64,000 bases of DNA. Origin: Pseudoduganella flava (lineage in GTDB: Bacteria > Pseudomonadota > Gammaproteobacteria > Burkholderiales > Burkholderiaceae_D). Positions 43,622 through 51,401 of the stretch are shown here, piece after piece (within the stretch, counting starts at the first letter, position 1; every line of letters starts with the position of its first letter). The notes beneath the pieces were generated by a model. The model was not told where the DNA came from. It saw nothing but the letters and a program-made list of their open reading frames with translations, and did not search any database. The DNA is taken from assembly GCF_007830495.1 (NCBI RefSeq), contig NZ_VLKW01000003.1, positions 372,001-436,000 of the forward strand, given 5' to 3'. The translations under genes and the position numbers were made by a program.

Positions 43622-43627
43622 TATAAT
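43622..43627 (+). promoter_or_regulatory. Candidate -10 for rppH
   Basis: A perfect TATAAT lies in the proS-rppH gap, 232 bp before the rppH start. No consensus -35 lies 16-18 bp upstream, and the distance implies a long leader. Weak evidence. Confidence 0.35.
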
Positions 43628-43859
43628 CAACCTAATTTTAAAGGATTAGCTGGCTGATGCATCCATCATTTATACAATGTGCTGAACTTCGTGTTCGACT
43701 GCGCGTTCAACTGCGGCGCTCGCCTGATGGTGCCGCGGCGGGCTTGCCGGCCGCTCCCGTATCCCGGGGGCGCGGCCGTCAGGCGAACTTGTGGGCAAAA
43801 ATGTAAGAGGATAGATGTAAGAGGGACTGCATCGGCGGCAGAAAGTTTTGAGGTGCACT

Positions 43860-44489
43860 ATGCTCGATCGGGAAGGGTTCCGCCCCAACGTCGGCATCAT
43901 CCTGCTGAACTCGCACAACGAGGTCTGGTGGGGCAAACGGGTGCGCGAGCACTCATGGCAATTTCCGCAAGGAGGCATCAAGTACGGCGAGACACCTGAA
44001 CAGGCGATGTATCGCGAGCTGCAGGAAGAGATCGGGCTGCGCCCGGAACACGTGAAGATCGTGGGCCGCACCCGCGACTGGCTGCGCTACGAGGTACCGG
44101 ACCATTTCATCAAGCGCGAGATCCGCGGGCACTATCGCGGCCAGAAGCAGATCTGGTTCCTGCTGCGCATGTGTGCGCGCGACAATGAAGTGAACCTGCG
44201 CCTGACGGATCATCCCGAGTTCGACGCATGGCGCTGGCACGAGTACTGGGTGCCGCTGGACGTGGTGATCGAATTCAAGCGCGAGGTATACCAGCGCGCG
44301 CTGCAGGAATTGTCGCGCTTCCTGACCTGGCCGCCGCAAGGCGAGCGACGTCACTCGTCGCGCTACCTGCGCCAGCCGCACGGCCGCGGCCAGCAGGGGC
44401 AGCGCCCGCCGCAACAGGGCGCCGCCGCGCCGGCCAAGGAAATCGTCGGCTGCGACGGGGCCGCGCTGGCCACCAGCGACAAGCGCTGA
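43860..44489 (+). CDS. rppH: RNA pyrophosphohydrolase
   Basis: Predicted 209-residue Nudix enzyme that removes pyrophosphate from 5' ends of mRNA and so starts decay. The Nudix box [23 protein letters not shown] is intact, with the RppH-specific starts ([16 protein letters not shown]) and WQFPQGG segment. The C-terminal about 45 residues are Gln/Arg/Ala-rich and variable, longer than in the 176-residue E. coli enzyme. GAGGTG precedes the ATG at 43860. Confidence 0.95.
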   Translation: MLDREGFRPNVGIILLNSHNEVWWGKRVREHSWQFPQGGIKYGETPEQAMYRELQEEIGLRPEHVKIVGRTRDWLRYEVPDHFIKREIRGHYRGQKQIWFLLRMCARDNEVNLRLTDHPEFDAWRWHEYWVPLDVVIEFKREVYQRALQELSRFLTWPPQGERRHSSRYLRQPHGRGQQGQRPPQQGAAAPAKEIVGCDGAALATSDKR

Positions 44490-44568
44490 GCGCAGGTCCT
44501 CGGCTTGTCCTTCATGCAACCGGCGCGGGCCCGTCCTGCGCCGGCGGGCATTTCTTTGTACAATGGCC

Positions 44569-44574
44569 GCCCCC
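44569..44574 (+). promoter_or_regulatory. Candidate -10 for the DUF1841 gene
   Basis: TACAAT followed by GGCCGCC lies 23 bases before the start codon. The -35 region is GC-rich without consensus. A similar TACAATGGACGCC precedes the acyltransferase gene at 48.8 kb. Confidence 0.35.
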
Positions 44575-44596
44575 TGGCCAGTTACGCTGTCGTCCC

Positions 44597-45028
44597 ATGT
44601 TCACGCCCTCTTCCCACGATGTCCGCCGCTTCTTCTGCGAAGTGTTCCGCAAGGACCGCGCGCATGAAATCCTGACGCCGCTCGAAGCGATGGCGCTGGA
44701 CTGGGTGCGCCAACACCCGGAATACGACGACGCGCTGGCCGACGCCGAGGCCGCGATCGCCCGCGATTACTCCGTCGAGGGAGGCCAGGCCAATCCGTTC
44801 CTGCACCTGGCGATGCACCTGTCGATTTCCGAGCAGATCTCGATCGACTCGCCGCGCGGCATCCGCGCCGCCTTTGAAACGCTGGCGCAAAAGCTGGACT
44901 CGCCGCACGAAGCGCACCATGAAATCATGGAGTGCCTGGGCGAGATGATCTGGAAGTCGCAGCGCACCGGCACCCCGCCGGATGGCGAGGCGTACATCGA
45001 GGCGATCAGGCGCCGCGTGGGTAGCTGA
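44597..45028 (+). CDS. DUF1841-family protein
   Basis: A 143-residue soluble helical protein of the DUF1841 family, which is common in beta- and gammaproteobacteria and uncharacterised. Family markers are the opening FTPSSHDVRRFFCEVF, LTPLEAMALDWVRQHPEY, and the His-rich FLHLAMHLSISEQ and HEAHHEIMECLGEM segments, which could bind a metal. Monocistronic, followed by repeat copy C. Confidence 0.88.
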   Translation: MFTPSSHDVRRFFCEVFRKDRAHEILTPLEAMALDWVRQHPEYDDALADAEAAIARDYSVEGGQANPFLHLAMHLSISEQISIDSPRGIRAAFETLAQKLDSPHEAHHEIMECLGEMIWKSQRTGTPPDGEAYIEAIRRRVGS

Positions 45029-45050
45029 AGGGCCGGCGGCATCCTTTCAA

Positions 45051-45185
45051 CCAAAATGCAAAACCTGGGGTCAGAAAGGAGTGCTGGCCTGCGGGCCAGC
45101 ACCGCTGCGCAGGCAAGGAGCGATGCTCCTTGAAACCCCTGCTTCGCCCCGGCGGGTCTGACCCCGGCTTCTGCCTTGGGTTTGA
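45051..45185. repeat. Long palindromic structured repeat, copy C
   Basis: A 135-bp element. Outer arms GGGGTCAG (45067-45074) and CTGACCCC (45158-45165) enclose three stems: a 9-bp hairpin GTGCTGGCC / GGCCAGCAC (45081-45102), the palindrome CTGCGCAG (45105-45112) and a 7-bp hairpin AAGGAGC / GCTCCTT (45115-45131). Flanks read AACCTGG on the left and CCGGCTTCTGCCTTGGG on the right. Compared with copy D the interior is reversed between the arms. It lies between two convergent genes. Confidence 0.85.
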
Positions 45186-45203
45186 AGAACGTGTCCGGGC
45201 GCC

Positions 45204-45545
45204 TTAGTGCTGGATGACGAGCGTCCCCGGCAGGCTGTGCAGATAGGCTGCCAGGTCGGCGATGTCCTGGTTCGACAGCGGCTTCACCTGGCCCGTCATG
45301 ATCGCGTTGTTGCGGCCGTTTGGGCCGTCGCCGCGCTTGTAGGCCGTCAGCGCGTGCGCCAGGTAGTCCTTGTGCTGGCCGGCCAGCTTCGGGTAGTCGG
45401 GAGCGATCGGCGAGTTGAAATCCTTGCCGTGGCAGCTGGCGCAGTTGTATTTCTCGGCCAGCGCCTTGCCGTTGTTGACGTTGCCCGAGGCGACGGCGGC
45501 AGTGGCGGCGGCGCAGAGCGCCAGGGCGAGCAGTGTGTTCTTCAT
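45204..45545 (-). CDS. Class I cytochrome c, periplasmic
   Basis: A 113-residue protein: signal peptide (residues 1-20), one CXXCH heme site CASCH (Cys35, Cys38, His39), and a distal Met ligand in AIMTGQVKPLSNQDIADLAAYLHS, the cytochrome c4/c5 pattern. It should carry electrons in the periplasm. The start at 45545 is preceded by GGGGAG and gives a normal signal peptide. It lies 11 bp behind a second small cytochrome c, so the two form an operon and may pass electrons jointly to an oxidase. Confidence 0.9.
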   Translation of the reverse strand: MKNTLLALALCAAATAAVASGNVNNGKALAEKYNCASCHGKDFNSPIAPDYPKLAGQHKDYLAHALTAYKRGDGPNGRNNAIMTGQVKPLSNQDIADLAAYLHSLPGTLVIQH

Positions 45546-45556
45546 CGTGGCTCCCC

Positions 45557-45889
45557 TCATTTCTGCTTGGCGTAGTAGGCAGCGATGTCGGCGATGTCCT
45601 GGTCGGACAGGCTGACGGCGATCCCCTTCATCGAAGGGTGCTTGCGGTCCCCCTTCTGGTAAGCCTTCAGCGCGGCTTCGATGTACTTCGCGCTCTGGCC
45701 GCCGATTTTCGGCACGGGAAACACTTCGGGGAAGGTCGCCTTGTAACCGGGGATGCCGTGGCAGCCGATGCACATTTCGATCTTGGCTGGGGCGTTGGCG
45801 GGATTGCCGACGATGTCCGCCGCGGCAGCGGCGGTCGCGACGCCGGCGAACGCAAAGGCGAGCGAGAGTTCCGCAAGGAGTTTTGTCAT
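45557..45889 (-). CDS. Class I cytochrome c, periplasmic
   Basis: A 110-residue protein with a signal peptide (residues 1-24), a heme site CIGCH (Cys40, Cys43, His44) and a possible Met ligand in HPSMKGIAVSLSDQDIADIAAYYAKQ. It is a diverged paralogue of the downstream cytochrome: both share GDxK/GNG before the ligand and the SxQDIADxAAY ending. Upstream is a 225-bp divergent gap to the MoxR gene. Confidence 0.9.
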   Translation of the reverse strand: MTKLLAELSLAFAFAGVATAAAAADIVGNPANAPAKIEMCIGCHGIPGYKATFPEVFPVPKIGGQSAKYIEAALKAYQKGDRKHPSMKGIAVSLSDQDIADIAAYYAKQK

Positions 45890-46074
45890 GGGTGGCTAGT
45901 CAAATCAAAAAAGGTAATCGGAGGGGGTCCTGCGCTACCGCCGTCTCCACGGCCCCCTTTGCAGCTTACACAAATACTTGACTTTCATACTACCAATCGC
46001 CGATTCTAACCTAGCTATTTACCGTCGTCCACAAAGTTGCCGGCGCGCCTGAAAACACGGGCCGTCAACTGTCA

Positions 46075-46080
46075 TATACT
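46075..46080 (+). promoter_or_regulatory. Candidate -10 of the MoxR operon
   Basis: TATACT lies 35 bases before the MoxR start codon. The -35 region is not consensus. Supports, weakly, one promoter for the MoxR-GNAT-VWA genes. Confidence 0.35.
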
Positions 46081-46114
46081 CCGTTTTTCGACCATACCAA
46101 CGGGAAGTTCACCG

Positions 46115-46978
46115 ATGCACGCCGACCACCAACACGCACGTTTCGAAGGTTCCGCGCACTACGTCGCGACCGCCGACCTGAAGCTCGCCGTCAACGCCGC
46201 GCTGACGTTGCAGCGCCCCCTGCTCGTCAAGGGCGAGCCCGGCACCGGCAAGACGATGCTGGCCGAGGAAGTGGCGGCCGCGCTGGACCGCCCGCTGCTG
46301 CAATGGCACGTGAAGTCGACCACCAAGGCCCAGCAGGGCCTGTACGAGTACGACGCCGTGTCGCGCCTGCGCGACTCGCAGCTGGGCGACGAGCGCGTGC
46401 GCGACATCCACAACTACATCGTCAAGGGCGTGCTGTGGCAGGCCTTCACGGCGCCGGAACCGGTCGTGCTGCTGATCGACGAGATCGACAAGGCCGACAT
46501 CGAATTCCCGAACGACCTGCTGCGCGAACTGGACCGCATGGAGTTCTACGTGTACGAGACGCGCGAGATGGTGGTCGCGAAGCACCGCCCGCTGGTCATC
46601 ATCACGTCCAACAACGAGAAGGAACTGCCGGACGCGTTCCTGCGCCGCTGCTTCTTCCACTACATCGCGTTCCCCGACAAGGACACGATGGAAGCCATCG
46701 TCAAGGTCCACTTCCCGCACCTGAAGCAGGAGCTGCTGGCCCAGGCGCTGCAGACGTTCTACGAGGTGCGCGACGTGTCAGGCCTGAAGAAGAAGCCGTC
46801 GACGTCCGAATTCCTCGACTGGCTGAAACTGCTGCTGGCCGAGGACATCCCGCCCGAGGCGCTGCGCAGCAAGGACGCCAAGGCCATCGTGCCGCCGCTG
46901 CACGGCGCGCTCTTGAAAAACGAGCAGGACGTGCACCTGTTCGAGCGCCTCGTGTTCATGTCGAGGACGAACCGATGA
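46115..46978 (+). CDS. MoxR-type AAA ATPase
   Basis: A 287-residue AAA+ ATPase of the MoxR group: Walker A KGEPGTGKTMLAEE, Walker B VVLLIDEIDKAD, sensor 1 ITSNNEKELPDAFLRRC. MoxR proteins act as chaperones that mature or insert cofactors, together with VWA-domain proteins; a VWA gene follows two genes on. Start set at 46115 (MHADHQHARFEG). Its stop overlaps the GNAT start as ATGA. Confidence 0.93.
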   Translation: MHADHQHARFEGSAHYVATADLKLAVNAALTLQRPLLVKGEPGTGKTMLAEEVAAALDRPLLQWHVKSTTKAQQGLYEYDAVSRLRDSQLGDERVRDIHNYIVKGVLWQAFTAPEPVVLLIDEIDKADIEFPNDLLRELDRMEFYVYETREMVVAKHRPLVIITSNNEKELPDAFLRRCFFHYIAFPDKDTMEAIVKVHFPHLKQELLAQALQTFYEVRDVSGLKKKPSTSEFLDWLKLLLAEDIPPEALRSKDAKAIVPPLHGALLKNEQDVHLFERLVFMSRTNR

Positions 46979-47565
46979 TCGCCGTGCAGCCGGTCGCGCT
47001 GGAGTTCAACGGCGTGCGGCTCGAGCCGCTGGGCCACGAGCATGCGGACGGGCTGCGCGCGGCCGCCTGCGACGGCGCGCTGTGGCAGCTGCGCGTGACG
47101 TCCGTGCCGGAGCCGGAGAACGTGGGCGCCTACATCACGACGGCGCTCGAGACGCCGGGGCGCTGCGCCTGGGCCGTGCGCGACGCCGCCAGCGGGGAAA
47201 TCATCGGCACCACCAGCTACCACGACATCGTGCCGGCGCTCGACCGCGTCGAGATCGGCTACACGTGGTATGCGCGGAGCCGCCAGCGCAGCCACGTGAA
47301 CACGAGCTGCAAGCGCATGCTGCTGGCGCACGCGTTCGACACGCTGGGCTGCGCCGTCGTGGGGCTGCGCACCGATAACTTCAACCACGCGTCGCAGCGC
47401 GCAATCGAACGCCTGGGCGCGAAGAAGGACGGCGTCATACGCCACCACGCGCTGCGGCGCGACGGCACCGTGCGCGACACCGTCATGTACAGCATCGTGC
47501 GCGGCGAATGGCCCGAGGTCAGGGCCCACCTGGACTACCTGCTGCGGCGCCACGAGCCATGCTGA
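46975..47565 (+). CDS. GNAT-family N-acetyltransferase
   Basis: A 196-residue acetyltransferase of the RimJ/RimL-like group: the N-terminal LEPLGHEHADGLRAA, the GTTSYHDI strand, EIGYTWYARSRQRSHVNTSCKRMLLAHAFDTLG (acetyl-CoA loop) and NFNHASQRAIERLGAKKDG are typical. It overlaps MoxR at the start by four bases and the VWA gene at the end by seven, so it is fully embedded in that operon. Its target is unknown; acetylation of a product of the MoxR/VWA system is one option, chance capture another. Confidence 0.88.
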   Translation: MIAVQPVALEFNGVRLEPLGHEHADGLRAAACDGALWQLRVTSVPEPENVGAYITTALETPGRCAWAVRDAASGEIIGTTSYHDIVPALDRVEIGYTWYARSRQRSHVNTSCKRMLLAHAFDTLGCAVVGLRTDNFNHASQRAIERLGAKKDGVIRHHALRRDGTVRDTVMYSIVRGEWPEVRAHLDYLLRRHEPC

Positions 47566-48728
47566 TCGACTTCTTCTTCACGCTGAAGGACGCGAAGATC
47601 CCCGTCACCATCAAGGAATTCCTCACCTTGCTGGAGGCGATGGAGAAGAACGTCGTCACGCAGTCGCTCGACGATTTCTACTGGCTGGCGCGCCTGACGC
47701 TCGTGAAGGACGAGGCCCACTTCGACCGCTTCGACCGCGCCTTCGCCCAGTACTTCAAGGGCATCGCCGCGACCTTCGACGACAAGGGCGCGATCCCGCT
47801 CGACTGGCTCGTGAAGCGGATGGAACGCGAGCTGACGGACGAACAGAAGGCCGCGCTGGAAAAATTCGGCTACGACAAGCTGATGGACCGGCTGCGCGAA
47901 CTGCTGCAGGAACAGAAGGAGCGCCACGAGGGCGGCAGCAAGTGGATCGGCACGGGCGGCACGTCGCCGTTCGGCCATGGCGGCACCAATCCGGAAGGCG
48001 TGCGGATCGGCGGCCAGGGCCGCAACCGCACCGCGGTCAAGGTGTGGGACCGGCGCAGCTACAAGGACTACGACTCGGACCGCGAACTGGGCACGCGCAA
48101 CATCAAGATCGCGCTGCGCCGCCTGCGCCGCTTCGCGCGCGATGGCGCGGCCGAGGAGCTGGCGCTGGACCAGACGATCCGCGCCACCGCCAACAACGCC
48201 GGCTGGCTCGACATCCGGATGCAGCCGGAGCGCCGCAACAACGTCAAGGTGCTGATGCTGTTCGACGTGGGCGGCACGATGGACGACCACATCGAGCGCA
48301 CCGAGGAGCTGTTCTCGGCCGCCAAGTCCGAGTTCAAGAACATGGAGTTCTTCTACTTCCACAACTGCGTCTACGACTACCTGTGGAAAAACAACCGGCG
48401 CCGCCACGCGGAACGCTTCCCCACCTGGGACGTGCTGCGCAAGTACACGCCGGATACGAAGCTGATCTTCGTGGGCGATGCGACGATGAGCCCCTACGAG
48501 GTGCTGCAGCCGGGCGGCTCCGTCGAGTACAACAACGAGGAAGCCGGCGCGGAATGGCTGGCCCGCTTCACGCACGCGTTCCCGAAGTTCGCGTGGCTGA
48601 ACCCGGAACCGGAAGGCCTGTGGCAGTACCGGCAATCGATCGCCGTCATCCGCCAGCTGATGAACGGGCGCATGTACCCCATCACGCTGGACGGGCTGGA
48701 GCGGGCGATGCGCGTGCTGTCGAAATAG
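47559..48728 (+). CDS. VWA-domain protein, CoxE-like
   Basis: A 389-residue protein. The N-terminal part is helical and charged, a Gly-rich loop (GTGGTSPFGHGGTNPEG) sits near residues 130-146, and the C-terminal von Willebrand A domain starts about residue 220. The MIDAS motif is DVGGTM instead of DxSxS, a change I associate with this bacterial family, where metal binding may be weakened. Partner of MoxR ATPases in cofactor assembly of larger complexes. Target unknown; no CO-dehydrogenase or methanol dehydrogenase genes are near. Confidence 0.9.
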   Translation: MLIDFFFTLKDAKIPVTIKEFLTLLEAMEKNVVTQSLDDFYWLARLTLVKDEAHFDRFDRAFAQYFKGIAATFDDKGAIPLDWLVKRMERELTDEQKAALEKFGYDKLMDRLRELLQEQKERHEGGSKWIGTGGTSPFGHGGTNPEGVRIGGQGRNRTAVKVWDRRSYKDYDSDRELGTRNIKIALRRLRRFARDGAAEELALDQTIRATANNAGWLDIRMQPERRNNVKVLMLFDVGGTMDDHIERTEELFSAAKSEFKNMEFFYFHNCVYDYLWKNNRRRHAERFPTWDVLRKYTPDTKLIFVGDATMSPYEVLQPGGSVEYNNEEAGAEWLARFTHAFPKFAWLNPEPEGLWQYRQSIAVIRQLMNGRMYPITLDGLERAMRVLSK

Positions 48729-48741
48729 CGGCTGCCGATAC

Positions 48742-48772
48742 TGACAAAAAGTCAACGTAAAGCGCTACAATG
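48742..48772 (+). promoter_or_regulatory. Candidate promoter of the acyltransferase gene
   Basis: CTGACA (48742-48747) and TACAAT (48767-48772) are separated by 19 bp, slightly long for sigma-70. The -10 is 34 bp before the start codon. Confidence 0.45.
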
Positions 48773-48806
48773 GACGCCATGTGATCTTTTAAACAAGAGT
48801 CCTGTC

Positions 48807-49862
48807 ATGCGCTTTGCCTACCTTGATGGAATGCGCGGTATCGCGGCGATGTTCATCCTCGTCCGCCACTGGCATGGGCTGCTTGGACTGGACTTCTATT
48901 TTTCCCACCTGGCCGTCGACCTGTTCTTCATCCTGAGCGGCTTCGTGATCGCGCACGGCTACGACGCGCGGTTACGCGACGCCAGCCTGCCGCCCCACTC
49001 GTTCATGCTGCTCCGCCTGGTGCGGATCTACCCCGTCTTCACGCTGTCGGTCATCGTCAGCGTCGCGTCCCGGCTGGCCGGCGCCCTCAGCAAAGGGAAC
49101 GTCGGGCACGTTCCCGACGTGCTCGTGGCGGGTGCCGCCAGCCTGTTCCTGATCCCCGTGCCGTTGCCCGATTCGCCTTCGCTGTTCCCGCTGAACGTCT
49201 GCTACTGGTCGCTGCTGCTCGAACTGATCGTCAATGCCGGCTACGCCGCCTTCCATCCGATGTTGCGCACCCGCGTGCTGGCGGCCATCGTCGGCACCTG
49301 CGCACTGGTCCTCGTGGCGCTCGGCACGGCCGAGGGAACGATCGGTTTCGGCTTTTCCTATTCGCTGTTCTCCGTCGGCGTGGGCTTCGTGCGGGCCGTG
49401 TTCGGCATCGCGCTGGGCGTGCTACTGTACCGCGAGCGCGCCCGCTGGCTGGCGCTTGCGCGGCAAGTGCCGGCACCCGTCGGCATCGGCCTGGTCGTGG
49501 CGGTGCTCGCGATGCCGCACGTGCCGGGCTACGGGCATGTCGAAGAGCTGGTCGCCGTCTTCGTCGTGCTGCCGATGGCCGTGGCGATCGCGGCAACGGC
49601 CGAGCCGTCCGGCTGGCGCCTGCGCCTGATGTGCGCACTCGGCGCGGCCAGCTACCCGCTGTATCTGCTGCACGTGCCGATCGCGCGCGTCGTCAGGAAC
49701 GGCGTGGCGCTGGTCCCCGGGTGGGAACGGCCGCTGGCGTTCCTCGCCGCGCTGCTGCTGGTGCTGGCGTGCGTGTACATCGAACGCCATGTCGACATCC
49801 CGCTGCGCAGCCAGCTGCGCAAGTGGCTCGCCGGCGCCACGGCCGCGCGCGCCCGCGCCTGA
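48807..49862 (+). CDS. Acyltransferase 3 family membrane protein
   Basis: A 351-residue membrane protein with about ten helices of the OafA/YrhL type, which O-acetylate surface polysaccharides. The start FAYLDGMRGIAAMFILVRHWHG contains the conserved DGxRGIA and a histidine (RHW) proposed as catalytic; a further RLVRIYPVF motif follows near residue 75. No periplasmic SGNH domain is attached. No polysaccharide genes surround it, so the acceptor is unknown. Stand-alone gene. Confidence 0.88.
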   Translation: MRFAYLDGMRGIAAMFILVRHWHGLLGLDFYFSHLAVDLFFILSGFVIAHGYDARLRDASLPPHSFMLLRLVRIYPVFTLSVIVSVASRLAGALSKGNVGHVPDVLVAGAASLFLIPVPLPDSPSLFPLNVCYWSLLLELIVNAGYAAFHPMLRTRVLAAIVGTCALVLVALGTAEGTIGFGFSYSLFSVGVGFVRAVFGIALGVLLYRERARWLALARQVPAPVGIGLVVAVLAMPHVPGYGHVEELVAVFVVLPMAVAIAATAEPSGWRLRLMCALGAASYPLYLLHVPIARVVRNGVALVPGWERPLAFLAALLLVLACVYIERHVDIPLRSQLRKWLAGATAARARA

Positions 49863-49880
49863 ACCCCGCAGCCCGGCAAG

Positions 49881-50612
49881 TCAGAACACCTTCGACACCG
49901 TCACCACCAGCGCATCGCGCCCCGTGAACTTGCCGTTCGCGGGCGATGCATAGGCCGCCTTGTCCGCATTCGTGCCCACGTACGCGAGCGACACGGTCGC
50001 GGCACCCAGGTCCTTCGTCACGCCCGCCTTCCAGTCCGTGTAATCGGCTGCGGCATGATGGCGCACCTGCTGGCGGCCGGCGTGCAGGTTCACGGTCCAG
50101 CCGGCGGCGATCTCATGATTGAGCGATGCATCCAGGTAGCCACTGTGGCGGCTGTCGGCAAAGCCGAACAGGTTCGTTGTCGCATCCGAGTACTTCAGCG
50201 TGGCGGGCCCGTATGCCAACTGGCCGTAGAGTTCCAGCGTGTCCGCATCCGGATGCAGCCCATTGGACGGGTAGACGTAGCCCAGCACGCCCACGTCGTA
50301 GGTGACGCCGCCGCCGAGCGCGCCGCGCTTGCCGGCATACAGGTCGATCTCGACGCTGCCGTCGCCGCCCGCATCCTTCGTCCAGCGGATCGTCGACGCC
50401 CAGGCGCCCGCATACCAGCCGCCGTCGTGGTCGACCCAGTCGACACCGCCCTGCAGCGCCGGGCGCAGGCGCGTCTGCGAGATGCCGCGGTAGCGGTAGT
50501 CGGAGACGGCGGCGGCGTTGAACGTCACCTCGCTGCCGGGCACGGCGTCCTGGGCCTGGGCGCTTGCGGCAAATGCGATGGCCAGGGCAAGGCCTGAAAT
50601 CAGTCGTTTCAT
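49881..50612 (-). CDS. TorF-family putative porin
   Basis: A 243-residue outer-membrane beta-barrel protein: signal peptide (residues 1-20, AQAQ), alternating aromatic strands beginning VTFNAAAVSDYRYRGISQT, and the usual terminal aromatic residue (VSKVF). The SDYRYRGIS opening is diagnostic for the TIGR02001/TorF family. Substrate unknown. Tail-to-tail with the acyltransferase gene (18 bp) and downstream of kdpE on the same strand, with an 87-bp gap that holds a GC-rich hairpin but no T-run, so read-through from kdp is conceivable. Confidence 0.85.
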   Translation of the reverse strand: MKRLISGLALAIAFAASAQAQDAVPGSEVTFNAAAVSDYRYRGISQTRLRPALQGGVDWVDHDGGWYAGAWASTIRWTKDAGGDGSVEIDLYAGKRGALGGGVTYDVGVLGYVYPSNGLHPDADTLELYGQLAYGPATLKYSDATTNLFGFADSRHSGYLDASLNHEIAAGWTVNLHAGRQQVRHHAAADYTDWKAGVTKDLGAATVSLAYVGTNADKAAYASPANGKFTGRDALVVTVSKVF

Positions 50613-50699
50613 ATCGAGCTTTCAAGTGGTAGGGATGTGCGGTGCCACGCCGCGCACGCGGGTGCGTGGCGGAACGGTCAACCGCGGGTTGGTAAGAAG

Positions 50700-51401
50700 T
50701 TAGCCGGCCAGCAGCAGGCGGTAGCCGACCGCCGTTTCCGTCAGCAGGTGCACCGGCTGGGCGGGATCGCGCTCCAGCTTCTGGCGCAGGTGGCCCATGT
50801 AGATGCGCAGGTAATGGCCGCTGTCGGCGTGCGCCGGGCCCCAGACTTCGCGCAGCAGCTGCCGGTTCGTGACGACGCGGTTCGCATGGTTGACGAGCAC
50901 GGCCAGCAGCCGGTATTCGGTCGGCGTCAGGTGTACCATCTGGCCGGCGCGCGTGACCATGCGGGCATGCAGGTCCACTTCGACGTCGCCGAACCGCACG
51001 ACGCCGCCGGCATCCTGGTCGGGCGCGCGGCGGCGGCGCTGCAGCGCGCGCACGCGGGCCAGCAGCTCGCCCACGCCGAACGGCTTGGTGAGATAGTCGT
51101 CCGCGCCGGCGTCCAGCGCGCGGATCTTCTCCTCTTCCGACACGCGGGCCGACAGCACGATCACCGGCACGGGCGACCACTGGCGCAGATCGGCGATCAG
51201 GTCCACGCCGTCGCCATCGGGCAGGCCCAGGTCGACGATCACCAGGTCGGGCTTGCGCGTGCCGGCGTCGATCAGGCCGCGCTGCAATGTAGCCGATTCC
51301 TGCACGTTCCAGCCTTCTTCTTCGAGCGCGAGGCGCACGAAGCGGCGGATCTGCGGTTCGTCCTCGACTAACAACGCGGTCGGCATCAATTTGTCATGCA
51401 T
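50700..51401 (-). CDS. kdpE: Response regulator KdpE
   Basis: Predicted 233-residue OmpR-type regulator. The receiver domain carries LLVEDEPQIRRF, phospho-acceptor Asp in VIVDLGLPDGDG and KPFGVGEL. The C-terminal winged helix ends with a DNA-recognition stretch (HADSGHYLRIYMGHLRQKLE). The KdpD-KdpE pair turns on kdp genes at low potassium. The start ATG at 51399-51401 overlaps the kdpD stop by 8 bases. The KdpE operator is found in front of the operon. Confidence 0.95.
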   Translation of the reverse strand: MHDKLMPTALLVEDEPQIRRFVRLALEEEGWNVQESATLQRGLIDAGTRKPDLVIVDLGLPDGDGVDLIADLRQWSPVPVIVLSARVSEEEKIRALDAGADDYLTKPFGVGELLARVRALQRRRRAPDQDAGGVVRFGDVEVDLHARMVTRAGQMVHLTPTEYRLLAVLVNHANRVVTNRQLLREVWGPAHADSGHYLRIYMGHLRQKLERDPAQPVHLLTETAVGYRLLLAG

